64,000 nt of DNA, from the NCBI GenBank assembly GCA_002633005.1, contig NMRA01000191.1, forward strand, positions 518,077 to 582,076, written 5' to 3'. Below the pieces are notes generated by a model. It was not told the origin of the DNA. It saw nothing but the letters and a program-made list of their open reading frames with translations, and did not search any database. Made by a program: the position numbers and the translations under genes. Below are positions 12,000 to 24,429 of the stretch, piece after piece. The stretch comes from Phoronis australis. Taxonomy: Eukaryota; Phoronida; Phoronidae. Within the stretch, counting starts at the first letter, position 1, and every line of letters starts with the position of its first letter.

Positions 12000-13892
12000 A
12001 GGCCTGCCAATCGTGCAGGCCAACTAAACTTGGTCAGAGGTTCCGTCATCGCCATTGAAAATGTGTATTCTATTATTGTATATGCGAGTCAAGTTTGTGA
12101 GTGAAGCTAGTTTTCTTCAGTTGTCGACCGATATTAGTAGTTTTAAATCGTCGCTTTCGAACCTGAAAGTCTAGTGTGACCGGTTGCATAAAACAGACCC
12201 TGATAGGGACTGAACTCATTTCCTCCATATCTGCTGCGTATTTTTTGTGAAAACACTGATTATCCTTTTTATGCTGTTCGGGTTTCATAATTAAGTAATT
12301 AACTTCGATGCAAATCGCGAGTGAAGTCCAGTTACGGGTTCTTTTCAGAGCAGCAGTCCCTATTTATTTTGTCTGAAATAAGGGCTCAATTTTCAGTTAT
12401 GATTATTAGAAAATGTCATTAGTCAAAGAGGAGCTCATCAGTAATAAAGGTAAAATGACAGAAAAATACACCTGTAATTAAAGAACGATACAAATACACA
12501 AGATTTAGGTTCCTATTTAGTATGCCGGCAAGTGCTCAGTGATTTTGTAGATCTGTTATAAGCGTATGTTCTTCAGATGATTTTGATAGCGTGTTTTTTA
12601 ATAGGACACTGTCTTATTTCTCACCCGTTGACTCCAGTCAAATTCCTTTACCTTTCAAATGCCCATTTACGCGTCCTCATTGTGTTATAATGTAAGCAGA
12701 CTCATGCCACGTAGACCCATACCTTCTTCGCGTGAGATGTATGAACTGAAGTCAAATTTCCCAGGTATTTCACTTACTATTGAAAAGCTGACCATTTCGC
12801 TGGCAGGATTTTTCATCCATTTATACAAGATACATTGCACGACGTAAATATGTGCAGGCGTTATGTCATACAATAGCAGGCACCTGGCCCACGTTACAAA
12901 CATAATACATACAGGATGGGGCTCAGTAAAAATGAAATTACGTAATCCAGGTGCCCTTGTCTCGGGATTAAACAAGTTTCCACAATAGCCACCATTTCAT
13001 ATCCTTATTCTTGCGTAAGATGACCCCTTATAAGTTTGTCGATCTTTGTTGTCACATTAATCTTCAAAACGACGTGTCCGATTTTTAAATTAATTTGTGA
13101 TGGCGAACTAAGCAATGCGTTAAACTTCGGCTTCTTTTATTTTACCTCAAGGACAGTTAATTTCTTAACACTTCAAGTGATAAGGTCTATCGCCGCAATA
13201 TGAAAAAAATGCGTAGTGTCACCGTGAATCAACTACGAGGGAAGTTCGGGCAATTGTCACTTACAGGGTTCTCAGATTATGAGAAGCAGTTTGATGCTCG
13301 TTTATTAAGTAGGGGAAACTGATTTGCAGGACCTTTGCCGTAAGTGAACATCGAAGTAAATGTCCAACTTTTCATTGCGCTGTAAAACATATTCATTGTG
13401 TTCGCTGCCTGTGAGCCCACGTTTCGAACACCCACTATTAAATGTCATTTACTTCTCTGTAATCGATGTAACAGTAAAAGAGCACAACTGAGTACGGTTC
13501 ACAATAAAAGCAATATTCGTATAGCCCACTATAAGTTGACTCAAAGACAGATTATTCGACCGACGTGTAAATTTTCACGATATTGTTGTAGTATTTTTCT
13601 AATTTCATTTCGTGCCAGCTGGACATCCTCTGAACTACTCCTTGCATGATTTTGCCGGATCTCTGAGTACGTAATGCGTACTCCATTCTCATACGGCGTT
13701 CACCAGGGCGTCACAAGACGCCATCCCAGTCTCCCGACATAACAATTCTTTTGTTTTCATACCGTTTACAACACCAAACAAGTTTCGCTAATCGAATTTC
13801 ACGAAAAAGAGAGTCTTTTCGTAAATTGCAATCATATCTGGAAGTAATATGACGCAGTGGTGAGTTATGAACGTACGTGTTTGTTAGATATA
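12000..13892. other. Intergenic, nothing recognised
   Basis: No repeat or gene stands out. Short frames at 12073-12288 and 12685-12975 show no family pattern. Confidence 0.4.
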
Positions 13893-14107
13893 CAGTGGCG
13901 GATCTAGGATATCACAAGGGGGGCCCAACATTTTGTCCGGCTGTAAGCATTTGCGCAAACTGAACCACGATTGTAGATGCCCAGGAAATTTTTCTGTTTT
14001 TACCTCTAAAAATCAAGCACTTTCCTTGATTCCTGAAGTATTATTCAAGAAAAAAACAAAAAAAAAACAAAAAAAAAACAGAACGTGTCAAACAGGAAAA
14101 CTGAACG

Positions 14108-14173
14108 TACCAAAGACTTGAACTCACGACCTGGCGGATAGAGAGCGCGTGCGTTATCACAACACCACCAAGA
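14108..14173 (-). ncRNA. tRNA-like segment within family C element
   Basis: On the minus strand it reads like a tRNA with an A-box-like GGTGGTGTTGTGATAACGC and a B-box-like GTGAGTTCAAGTC. The stems are too poor for a working tRNA. The same segment recurs at 17109-17175. Confidence 0.4.
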
Positions 14174-14629
14174 TTTAACTAGTAAACTCATACTAAAAGA
14201 CATACTTGTTTATGGTCCACAGCGTTTGCGCGCGAAACCTACTTCTTTTCGTAATGCTTATCACACGTTTTATATTTTGTGCCATGAATTCTTAACAAAT
14301 TTGTCGTATGGTCCGGTTACCTATTTTCGTCAGGCTCCAAAGTTCGTCCGCCATCTTGTTTCGCGTGCAGCGCAACCACGCGGGACTTAGCGTTCCAATT
14401 TGGAGTGCTCGTCTTCACGTTAGGTACTAACCTCTCGGGAGAAACACGTATCAAAGTAATGAGACAAAAATCGGTGTGTTTACCGATTGTTTTTTAAAAC
14501 CACTTAAAAATCAGTAGATTTTACTAATACACTTTTTTGTGCGTTTTCAGAAGATGTTTTCGAATTTAAATTTTCTTCCGACGGGACACAAAACATGATC
14601 CAGGGTTTGTTTATGCAATGTATCTGTTT

Positions 14630-15166
14630 NNNNNNNNNNNNNNNNNNNNNNNNNNNNNNNNNNNNNNNNNNNNNNNNNNNNNNNNNNNNNNNNNNNNNNN
14701 NNNNNNNNNNNNNNNNNNNNNNNNNNNNNNNNNNNNNNNNNNNNNNNNNNNNNNNNNNNNNNNNNNNNNNNNNNNNNNNNNNNNNNNNNNNNNNNNNNNN
14801 NNNNNNNNNNNNNNNNNNNNNNNNNNNNNNNNNNNNNNNNNNNNNNNNNNNNNNNNNNNNNNNNNNNNNNNNNNNNNNNNNNNNNNNNNNNNNNNNNNNN
14901 NNNNNNNNNNNNNNNNNNNNNNNNNNNNNNNNNNNNNNNNNNNNNNNNNNNNNNNNNNNNNNNNNNNNNNNNNNNNNNNNNNNNNNNNNNNNNNNNNNNN
15001 NNNNNNNNNNNNNNNNNNNNNNNNNNNNNNNNNNNNNNNNNNNNNNNNNNNNNNNNNNNNNNNNNNNNNNNNNNNNNNNNNNNNNNNNNNNNNNNNNNNN
15101 NNNNNNNNNNNNNNNNNNNNNNNNNNNNNNNNNNNNNNNNNNNNNNNNNNNNNNNNNNNNNNNNNN
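14630..15166. other. Assembly gap (N run)
   Basis: 537 unknown bases inside a family C transposon. The gap is probably a repeat-induced assembly break. Confidence 0.99.
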
Positions 15167-16563
15167 AGCGCCACTGCCGGTCGCCTGGGATATCGCGGGA
15201 GAGCCTATACTTAGCCATAGTTCCGTTACGAATGCGCCGTGTTCCGAATTTGACACTTGAAATTGGGTTTGAGCCCCCCCCCCAAACACTAAAACTGCAC
15301 ACATTTAAATCTTTTTTCATCCGTATAATTTTAATTACCGGGGTTAATTAATAAACTCACCATTTCCCTACGCTCTTACTGTTTTATTTTTTTTTCGGCA
15401 GCCAGGGGGGGGGGCCTGAGCCCCCCCTAAATCCGCCTATGATATAAGATCAAATTAAATTCGACTGAGCTTCGACGACCATTTTGTCGATGCAGAAACT
15501 AACTGAAAATTCGCTTGGTTTAAAAAATGATTTAGTGTTAGAATAGCACCAATTCGGAATTTCCGTTTAAGTCCGTTTAATGAGAATTTTCTGAGATTGA
15601 GTGGAAAGCGTGTTCTACTCTAAACCTCCAGGTAAACAAAGCTTGGGGCAGCTATTATTCTTTTTGTTTCGGACACTGTTTCCCACAAAACTGAGCATCC
15701 GACCGGTTTAGCCGAAGAAGCAAATTTTTCTTACCTAATCATTGCAACTTTAATCTCACCACTGAGAAGAGAAATTTACATTTAATTGATTACTTCCTGA
15801 AGCAATAGAAACTGCCCGATCAGGCCAGTGCCGCGAGTTGCGTCTGTTCCAGTAAAACAATCATTTCAAGTGTGTGGAGAAGCTAACTGATCAACAGCCA
15901 TCATGTTATAACTAGCCTAAGGTGTACACATGCCGCTTGAAGACTCGCCAACTGAAATATGCAATAAGCTTGACCTGATTTTTTAGTACAATGGTCATCA
16001 TACATTTGGTAAAAAGGCAAATTCGCCAGTGACTAGTGATCGACAATCAGCCGTTCTATTTTGTAAACAACGCGTGACTTCCTATTTGGAAATGCAAATT
16101 TATAATTGAACTCTAAACACCGACGCCATTTATATATTATGATTTAAAAGACCTGTGCCAGAAGGAAGCGGTAAGGTAATGTATGGTTTTATCGACTCAT
16201 GTGCATTTAGCCAAATACCAGGAACTATAGATTTAAACTTTTAATGGTAAAAAAATATATATTCTGAAAGAAGAAAGCCCTGTAAAATATGATTTTTTAT
16301 TCTAAACCAATCACATAATCATGTCTTTTTACTATTATTAAAAAAAAGAAAAGTACAATGCCAAGTAGGGCCTTTCATACTAACGTCGACGCGTCGATGG
16401 TTTGAGGAGTTGCGGTCTGTATGAACGCTTAACTCCGGTCCTGGATCGCAGTTACCACGTGGATTTAATGAGCGCAGCGTCGACGCTGCGGTGCCCAATC
16501 GAAGTTATCGCCAGGTGCCACCGTTATCGTCAACAGTTACAAGGCAGTGCCGTCACTAATAGC

Positions 16564-17339
16564 CATAGGCGGATTTAGGGGGGGGGGGGGCAGCNGCTCA
16601 GATCCAATTTTAAGTGTCAAATTCGGAACACGGCGCAATCGTAAAGGAACTATGGCTAAGTATAGGCTCTCCCGCGATATCTCAGGCGACCGGCAGTGGC
16701 GCTGGGCACTACGACTCCGTTTCCGTAGTATGTTCAACTGTGCAATGAAGAAAACTACTTCATTTTTTAAAGAAAATGGAATCTTTGTGATGATGAAAAA
16801 ACAGGAGCTGCTGGTGAGATGTCAATTTTAATCGAAGCCTTAGTGAATCACTCAGAAACTCATAATTCTCTCTTTTTCAAACCTTAACTTAAGACGATTT
16901 CCAAAGCAAACGCGTCATTATTGCCAACGCAAAAAACGGATTTGGTCTTTTGGGCAATTGAAGACTATTTTAAATACAACAAATTTGTTACGAACTGATT
17001 ACACAAAATATAAAACATGTAATAAGCATTACAAAAAGAAGGTTTCACGTGCAAACACTGTGGACCATAAACAAATAGGTCTCTTAGTATCAAAGTAGGA
17101 GTTAAATCGTGGTGGTGCAGTGGTAAAGCACGCGCACTCTATCCGCCAGGTCGTGAGATCGAGTCTGTGGCGCTTCCAGTTTTACCTGTTTGACACTTTC
17201 TCTGATTTTTTTTCCTCTTTTTCTTGGATAATACTTCGGGAATCGAGGAAAATGCTATGCGCATCTACAATCGTGCTGTGAGCAAATGTTTACAGACAAA
17301 ATCTTATGCCCCCTTTGTGATATCCTAGATCCGCCATTG
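16564..17339. mobile_element. Family C hAT-like element, full copy
   Basis: The termini are CATAGGCGGATTTAGG and CCTAGATCCGCCATTG. About 776 bp with no transposase frame. Flanking ATAGC at both sides may be a degraded target duplication. It includes the tRNA-like segment 17109-17175. Confidence 0.7.
17109..17175 (+). ncRNA. tRNA-like segment within family C element
   Basis: GGTGGTGCAGTGGTAAAGCA forms a D-arm-like hairpin (GTGC/GCAC), and GTGAGATCGAGTC resembles a B box. The T stem is poorly paired, so it is probably a tRNA-derived relic rather than a working gene. Confidence 0.4.
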
Positions 17340-17608
17340 ATAGCTGCTTTTATTTTGCTCTAATAATAACCTATCGATTAAGAAATAAGTTTAATGTTAC
17401 TTAGCACATGTAAATGTTTCCAAATTGAAACATTGAAAAAAATCTTAGCGTGCAACGCTACCTTGCCATAACTTCGATGACGATAGCGGCACCAACCGCT
17501 TACTTCGATGTTCATTAACTACCGAAGCCAGTATAAACGGTCCAGTTAACTGCGCTATTTACGTCGACGCTCCGCTTAGACCGGAGTTAGTCAATATGAA
17601 AGGGCCAA

Positions 17609-19598
17609 AACGAAGGTATCACAAAAATGACCAAATTCCATTGATATAAATCATATCGTTTTCGTTTTATGTATCTTTTAATTCTTTTAATTCATATCAC
17701 AAAAGTTCTATTTTCGATAGCCCTCACACAAAAGTGGAGCAATTTAAAACAATTCCAAACAATGTTTTGAATCCGATCAGTCGTTACTGAAGTTCGGTTC
17801 CTACGATCCTACAGGCAAATATTTAGCGCTCGTGCGATCGTGTATCTATAGTATCACTAGACACGCCATTGATAGTGTCGTGCGACTGCCCGGCTTGAAT
17901 ACAGAATCAGGTAAATGTGAAGCGTTCACGAACTGAACACATAATAACTTTTGGAACAAAGCTACTGTAATATTTTAGGATTCCCAAAGGTTTTGAACAA
18001 GTGGGAACTTATGGCAAAACGTAGCGTAAGTACAAACAGTGTTTTCCATACACTGTACATTCCGCAAGGCCAACATGCAAATTCCTCTCGATGGATATAA
18101 GAGGAGAACCCCCCGGCCTACGAACACCACCAAAACAAGAAAAGAAACGTCATCAACATGCCGTTTTCCTGGCTTACGCGCGGACACCTTTCCTCTAAAA
18201 ACTGCGATTGCCTTTCTACCGTTTCGATGCGCCAATGAATTATGTCATCGGAAAGTCTTTCACAGACAAAGCCTTCAATCACACGGTTTGCTCATTCGCA
18301 CCTGCGAAAATCACCCTCCGTGCCCATCTTGATAGCGGGAATTTCTGATGCAGTTGAGAATTTCTGATACTTGTAGTAGTCAACAGTATGGGGCGTATAT
18401 TCGAAACATGATATTTCTAGTACCCCAAATGTAAACACAGGCGTACTTTCGGAAACGGTGTTTAGAAACGAAAAATGTGCGACATCGACGTAAAATGAAA
18501 AGCGATATGTGGAAAGGAGGCATACGGTTCCAATAGTGCCGGATTATTTTTACCGTCCACGAATTTCCTTGTTTTCCGCAGACCGTTATCTCTCAATAGT
18601 TATTGTGTTATTTTACAGTTAACTTTCAAAACAATCAATTTTATGCACAAGAAATGAATGAAGAATCGTCCCAACGCTTAGTTCATGCGCGATCTTCATT
18701 CATAAAGTTTGGGCAATTACTCCTGCAACATCATAAAAATCCATAGTTTCGGCAAAACCAGTGTCTTAAAGCTCACAGCATGTGGCATTTCATTCACTGG
18801 TTTACTAATTGGCCTATCTTAAGCTCCGCCCCCCTGAGGAATGTCGACCAAATAGATTTTACTCGGTGACGGGTAAAATGGCGGCTTGGAAACGAAGGTT
18901 TGTCAAGAATGCTGCGTTCTAATTCGTCAGTTAAGCCGTCACTCAAAATTCTGGCGATTGGTCAATTACTCGGCAAGGAGGATTTGCAATCTCCATTTTA
19001 CTCGAGATGAAGCGTGATCTTAGTAGAGCGTAGGGAATATCATTTCAAGCAATATCACAGGCGCACAAGTGTTTTATAGCTGTTCAGTCTGAGCCACGTT
19101 CCTCCGATTAACACGTTCGCCAAGGAATACTCTTATTCAGGTCTATTTTGTAGATAAATTCAACACATGCCGAAATAACCTATGCAGTACTGTTTCTCAT
19201 AAAGTCTTGTTTTTTGTTTGACATAATTCATTTTGGGAAACCTTAGAATTTTTTATTTTAGCTCAGAAAATAGGCTCATGGACATTTATACTGGAACTTT
19301 CCGAATAAAGACCCACGAACCTGTTTTTTGGGGGAGTGGATTCTATTTGACGAAATTACTGATGAGAACTTTTTCTTGATGCCGTTTGAACGTGTCATTC
19401 AGAAAGTTTTGTTGTTATATTTTCATATCAGCTCACTTGACAGCCGAACACAGTTAATGCAAAAATCTTAATTGTTACCGCCATACTATTGAGAGTTAAT
19501 TTACAATAACACTAAATCAAATAACTGTAAAGAAACCAGTCGTATGTGTTGTTGATTCAAATGCATTTTTCATCAGCTGTCTAGTTCTTCGTCAGGAT
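17609..19598. other. Intergenic, possible lectin 3' UTR at the right end
   Basis: No gene seen. A minus-strand AATAAA at 19257-19252 could end the lectin transcript. Confidence 0.35.
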
Positions 19599-21573
19599 TT
19601 ATGTTGAAATCTCGCAAATGGCGCCCATAATCTTGGAGGAGCATGGGTGTTTATACCACTTCACCCACCATTGGGTGTTGTAGAGGTAGGCGCAGTTGTT
19701 CTCAGGTACCACCACTGCAACAGCAAACGTTTAAATAAATAAAGTAAAATAGAAAAAAATGAATATAAAGTTTTCAGTAGTACCAGATTAACGACTTGGA
19801 TTAAGTGCCAGCGGCATCTTTTGGCATCCAATTTTCTACACATTTCCAAATAAACCTTGAAATTAGGTTATTAGGATTGAGACTACTCTACTACCGTAAC
19901 TGTTTTAGTTATCACTACGATTATTATTTTTTTCGAAGAGGTTGAATGATCTGTTTTCAAAATGAAGCTATCACTGTCGTTTGATTGATTTTGGTATCAA
20001 GCAGGCAAGGTGCACTTGTTGCACGTGCTCGCGCTGGACGAACACGATATACAGCATACATACTTCGGGGCAACATTTTATTCCAAGGTCGTACGACTGT
20101 CGTAGGTCAAGTGCAACATAAGATCTATTTATTTCTGTAATAATTCCCCGATGTATTCCAGTAATAACTCCTAAGCCAATCAGAATCCAGGAATAATTAC
20201 TGTAATTAATATTTATTACAATAAATCAACCAATGAAATGGTAGAAATGATTACAATAATAAACATTTATTCCAATAATAAATATTTATTACTGGAATAA
20301 ATCAACCAAGTTAAAAATAATTACAGTAATAAATATTCATAACTGTAATAAAAATATATAACTGTAATTAATCAACCAATCAGAAAAGTACTAATTCAGC
20401 CAATGAGAAAGTCTACACATGCCTGCTTTCCAGAAACATGAAGCGTCTCACGTATGATAAAGAATTGGTTCTTTCAAATGCCTGGCATCTGATTGATTGG
20501 TTTATTCCAGTAGCATGTAGTTATTATTGAAATAAATATTAATTACAGTAACAAATATTAATTAAAGTAATTATTCCTAGCTTCTGATTGGCTAAATAAC
20601 TATTACTGGAATAAATAGACTCAGAACCATTACTGTAATAAATAGGTCTTATGTAGCACCTGGCCCACGATATACTCCTGGTCTTATGTCACACATGAAA
20701 CAGCAGCACTGAAACAAGTGGGGGCTATAGCCCTCCCCTCCCAGCTACCCCTTCCATGACACTAGGCGTTACTCGGTCGATCCCGCAGATTGCCAAATTC
20801 TTTCTTCATGTCTAGCATGATGAGGCGATTCGTTTAGCGGACCAGTTGGTGATTTTTGTCGCCGACAACCGGCCGGCGTTCTCGATAATGGCCCGATTGA
20901 GTGTCGATACGAACACCTTTCTTTCCACTTACTGTTCGCTGAACCTATGTGCCTGAGACTATAGCGGAGACGATCGTTTTTTTGAGTTTTAAATTGAAGT
21001 GTACGTTCACTTTAATGTGAATTACGATAACGTTTACTTCACCCGCATAAAATATATAGCGTTGCCTTTCAAGAACGTGCTTCAATAACCGCCTTCTTTG
21101 GTACCGCACTTGCGACTTTTAATAAAACGGGCCCCAGTATGTAAATCATAGTGAAAATGTTCCAGTATTTTTTAATTTTGATTTTATTAGAAAATTAATT
21201 TACTTAATAACATGTTACCGTAGTCAGGCCAGAAATTTGTGTAAGTCATCCTTTTGCCAGTGTCGTCCCAAATCCACTGGTCGTCGTTTACCAATCGTCC
21301 ACCGATCCAGTAATAACTCTGTGGCTGTATATCCGGTTTTAAAAAAGGTTTCAGTGCGTTCATTTCTGCCTCGGTTTCTATCGATGCAAGGTGAGCCTTG
21401 TCTTCCTCACATTTTGCTTTGGCCTCAGCCCACGTGCTAAGCCCAGCGTACACAAGATGAAACTTATAACAACCAAACGAGTTCTCAACGAAACCTGCTG
21501 GACAGCGGACACTAGCTGCTCGCGCACAACTAAGGACTATGCCGCAAAACACGAGCGTGATTGAGCTTCGCAT
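19599..21573 (-). CDS. Secreted single-domain C-type lectin-like protein, 2 exons
   Basis: Exon 1 is 21573-21219 and exon 2 is 19714-19599; donor GTAACA and acceptor TTGCAG keep the frame, giving 156 residues. Residues 1-19 form a signal peptide, with likely cleavage after CARA. The rest is one long-form C-type lectin domain: an N-terminal Cys pair around residues 24 and 35, AEAKAKCEEDKAHLASIE (the AxxxC and L-S-I helix), YYWIGG, WIWDDTGKRMTYTNFWPD, then in exon 2 PENNCAYLY and a closing CEIST. All six expected cysteines can be placed. The usual calcium and sugar motifs are not seen: there is no EPN or QPD in the long loop, and WND is replaced by VKWYKHPC. Calcium-dependent sugar binding is therefore uncertain. 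The protein is probably extracellular, and an immune or mucosal role is only inferred from the family. The intron contains an inverted-repeat element at 20111-20659. Other downstream exons are not needed, since exon 2 ends with TAA. Confidence 0.85.
20111..20659. mobile_element. AT-rich inverted-repeat MITE in the lectin intron
   Basis: GTGCAACATAAGATCTATTT at the left mirrors AAATAGGTCTTATGTAGCAC at the right. The interior is built from many short palindromic AATAAATATTAATTAC-like blocks and CCAATCAGAA repeats. It has no coding capacity. Confidence 0.75.
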
Positions 21574-21610
21574 GTTGCCTAAATTGCAAACTGGTCGTTT
21601 CAGGCTACTT

Positions 21611-21617
21611 TTTTATA
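21611..21617 (-). promoter_or_regulatory. Candidate TATA box of the C-type lectin gene
   Basis: TATAAAA reads on the minus strand about 40 bases before the lectin ATG at 21573. A TSS 25-30 bases downstream would leave a very short leader. It is supported by position and motif only. Confidence 0.4.
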
Positions 21618-21875
21618 TCAACCGCTGTCACTAAAACAAACCGTTGACATGCCGTCGCACTTCTTGAGTGGTCAAAAACTGCTCGGGGGTGGTGTCACGG
21701 AAATTAAATTTATTCACGCTTCCTAGATTGTATCAATGGATGGGGTAAAACATCTGAAGTTTACGTGAGTAAGATGCGTTATAATTTTCGATTTCGGGAG
21801 TGGTTTCTGTTGCTTGTTATTTTTCAGACGACGTATTCAATGTCAGCTAGTGTCATAGACTAGTCAGTGCTATCC

Positions 21876-22032
21876 TGCCTCCCGTTCAGTAACGCTAGGA
21901 CCTCGTTAAAAAGCAAGACTTCGCGAGATTACGTGAGATATTGCCGTGCATTTTTAATGAGAACACGTGACTTTGACAAGGTTTTATGTAGGTCCTAGCG
22001 TAGGTCCTTGCGTCTACTGAACGCACGCCTGG
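21876..22032. mobile_element. Short MITE (family D), first copy
   Basis: CTCCCGTTCAGTAACGCTAG at the left faces GTAGGTCC, then CTACTGAACGCACGCCTGG. The interior GAGATTACGTGAGATATTGC and CCGTGCATTTT is shared with 49181-49340. Confidence 0.7.
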
Positions 22033-22598
22033 CTCCCAATGCTCACCCTCTGACGTCACGGTCCCCCAGCATGATCGCGGATTAGCCATGAAGCTCTCGC
22101 TGGCTTCGTGTCCGCTAGGGGGTAGAGAACACGCAGATATCATTCAGTACCACGCGTTTTGTTACTGATTGATGTAACCTCGGCAGTCAAGGGTTAGCTT
22201 TACAAGAAAGAAAGAAAATGGCGGACTTCAAACGAATTTTATCCTTGTCATGCAAGTGGCGTGACAGCAAATATTTTGTTTCTGCAATAATGTTTAATAG
22301 TCGCGTGCTTCAACGGCACATACAATGCGCGCACACACATGTGGCCGATTTAACTGGTGTGTTATTCGTGCTGTGTGAATACAGCTTGATAGTAACGTAA
22401 ACAAAAGTCACTGAACGACAGTAGAAAATTGCACTTCGAAAAGGTACAACCACAACTTTCGGCCGATACACATTTCTTGAACATGATTAAACATCGCTTT
22501 GTCTGTACAACAGACCACTGAGAGGGTCAGTGCATGAGACAGTCAGTGCAACATTGGGCTGCACGTTGCGTAAACGCAAGAAACTCACTCGCGAGAAC

Positions 22599-22629
22599 CT
22601 TACGTGATCTTTGGCAAAGATCACGTAAG
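22599..22629. repeat. Perfect 15-bp inverted repeat
   Basis: CTTACGTGATCTTTG, one base, then its exact complement. A shorter related palindrome (CGTGATCAAAGATCACG) is at about 7831-7847. Confidence 0.9.
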
Positions 22630-22845
22630 CCAAGGATCACATTTTTGGAGCGTCTGAAAACCACCCCTTCGTTGAGAGTTTTCACATAGAACAACCATTT
22701 TGTTAAAAATGTCTATTTGTTGAACTCAAAGTTGAATAACGAACCCTTGTGGTCGTAATATGCCTCGATATATATAGAGCTGGAGAGGAAAAGTATTCGT
22801 CAGTTGTAAAGTGAAGAGCAGTTTCATGAGGAATTGAGTTGAGAA

Positions 22846-23005
22846 CAGTGGCGGTTTAAGAGGTGGCCAAGGGGGCCTTGGCCCCCTCTAAAACTCTCCC
22901 AGATTCCATTTGGCAATTGGGGGGTGCGAATGTCTGAAGAAGAACAAAATCCTGGCTAATACTCTGCCCTGTCCCACCTAATTTAAAATCCTGGATCCGC
23001 CCCTG
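22846..23005. mobile_element. MITE family B copy
   Basis: CAGTGGCGGTTTAAGAGG at the left and CTGGATCCGCCCCTG at the right, with the family interior (TCCCAGATTCCATTTGGCA and TAATACTCTGCCCT). Confidence 0.7.
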
Positions 23006-23430
23006 GAGAAAGAAATCCTATTGCATGGTCTGGCCTTGAGCCACCTGGATAGCTCAGCGTATCGTATAGACGCCTGTGAGTACCCCCTGGGTAAGCTCGA
23101 GTAAAGTTGATCTAAATTGCGTCTACGACATTTCAGGAGAAGTGTTTAATCCAGCAGGGTGGAGAGGCCAATCAGAGGTGCGGGAACGTTTTCTCTCCCC
23201 GGTCGCCCCCGATTTTCTGATTCCTGAGCCCCGGTCATTACCAATTCCATACACCTTCATGGGTGGCCATCAGTCCCAGCTGGCTACCAATTTCACTCCC
23301 GCCTTATGTTTGATTTAATTTTTCGTGTATTTCGTTTTCGATTGGATTATTCCCTGAGCTGCCAAAAATTTTCCTTGTTATGCCTAAATTTCCTATATTT
23401 TCCCTAGTGGAGGACAATTGTACCCCCTCC

Positions 23431-23671
23431 CTGGATGCCAATCTATAATGCCCATGTGTAAAATACCTTCAGTTTGTTTGATAAACGCCTGATTAAATAC
23501 TGTCTTTTATTTTAACAAGTATTTCTTGAGACTCCTTATCACCTGAACCCCTGCCTGGATGCCAATCTATAATGCCCATGTGTAAAATACATTCAGTTTG
23601 TTTGATAAACACCTGATTAAATACTGTCTTTTATTTTAACAAGTATTTCTTGAGACTCCTTATCACCTGAA
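23431..23671. repeat. Tandem duplication of a 124-bp unit
   Basis: CTGGATGCCAATCTATAATG starts units at 23431 and 23555. The copies differ at only a few positions, so the duplication is recent. Confidence 0.9.
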
Positions 23672-24255
23672 AGCTCAGATTTGGGGTCAAAAATAGGGAC
23701 GAATTCGTTCATCAGAATTATTTCAGATCTTCGGTCTACATATTGATAAATATAGATTATTACATGGCGAAGTCGTTATCCCCGTTATCTAGAGCTCGAG
23801 TGGATTTTGGAGAATTATCGCCCGAGAATTTTTGGACAGACATAGCAAAATGTTGCTTAGCTGGCCATAAGATTTGACATCCCCCAAAGTAAAAGTACCA
23901 AGGAGTCCTCCCCCTGCTTAATATAGCTTGGTGACATATAGGGCAGAGGATAAATCAGGCGAAAATATTAAGAAGGTAGAGTTGCTTAACATACAATAAA
24001 ACACCTCAGGGGATTTTTATACACTTTAAAATCTCATTTATTCATGTGCTGGAAATATGAATCACTCATTACCCATTCAAGTTTGAATAAGTACTACAGT
24101 TAACAGGGTGGTTGTGGTTACACGACTTTCCATGATATTTTCCCAGTTTAATTAAGTGAATCTTTTTCACGAATCCCGCCGATCGCGTTTGAACCTCGCA
24201 AAAAACTTTTTTGTGAATTTTTGTTCGCAGACTCCACATCGGGGGTACTACTGAG

Positions 24256-24429
24256 CTATCTGTAGGACATGATCCTGATCCCCCTGGCCGAACGTAGGAA
24301 CTTCAAGATGTTTTTTCTTACGATTTCACACGAGTCCTTCTTCATATCAGAGGTGATATAACTCATTGTTGACATCACTCGTAATACTCTGGCGATTTCT
24401 AAAATAAATTTGTCAAAGTTCTGGCTCAT
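24256..24429 (-). CDS. Small divergent ORF upstream of TMA16, unrecognised
   Basis: A 57-codon ATG ORF on the minus strand begins 187 bases from the TMA16 start and points away from it, a layout typical of a shared bidirectional promoter. It reads MSQNFDKFILEIARVLR and continues with an amphipathic, helix-like composition. It includes a good splice-donor sequence (ATC|GTAAGA), so it could be the first exon of a longer gene. I do not recognise the protein, and it may be a chance ORF. Confidence 0.25.
   Translation of the reverse strand: MSQNFDKFILEIARVLRVMSTMSYITSDMKKDSCEIVRKNILKFLRSARGIRIMSYR

Larger units (their letters stand above)
13893..15441. mobile_element. Larger hAT-like non-autonomous element (family C), interrupted by the gap
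   Basis: It starts CAGTGGCGGATCTAGGATAT and ends CTAAATCCGCCTATG, an inverted pair. Its two ends match, in reverse order, the copy at 16564-17339. The middle is lost in the N run. A tRNA-like segment lies at 14108-14173. Other copies or fragments are at 54162-54246 and 60217-60760. Confidence 0.7.
16369..17608. mobile_element. Inverted-repeat element hosting a second transposon
   Basis: The outer ends are GGGCCTTTCATACTAACGTC at the left and, inverted, GTCAATATGAAAGGGCC at the right. GTCGACGC blocks and GAAGTTATCG/CGATAACTTC-like blocks are also mirrored. The family C element at 16564-17339 sits inside and splits it, so this outer element is older. Confidence 0.65.

Noticed and set aside
14504-15320. 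Long frames across 14.5-15.3 kb
   Set aside because: Their length comes from the N run; only short transposon ends are real sequence.
23042-23110. tRNA-like GGATAGCTCAGCG
   Set aside because: No matching B box or T stem; cannot be folded as a tRNA.
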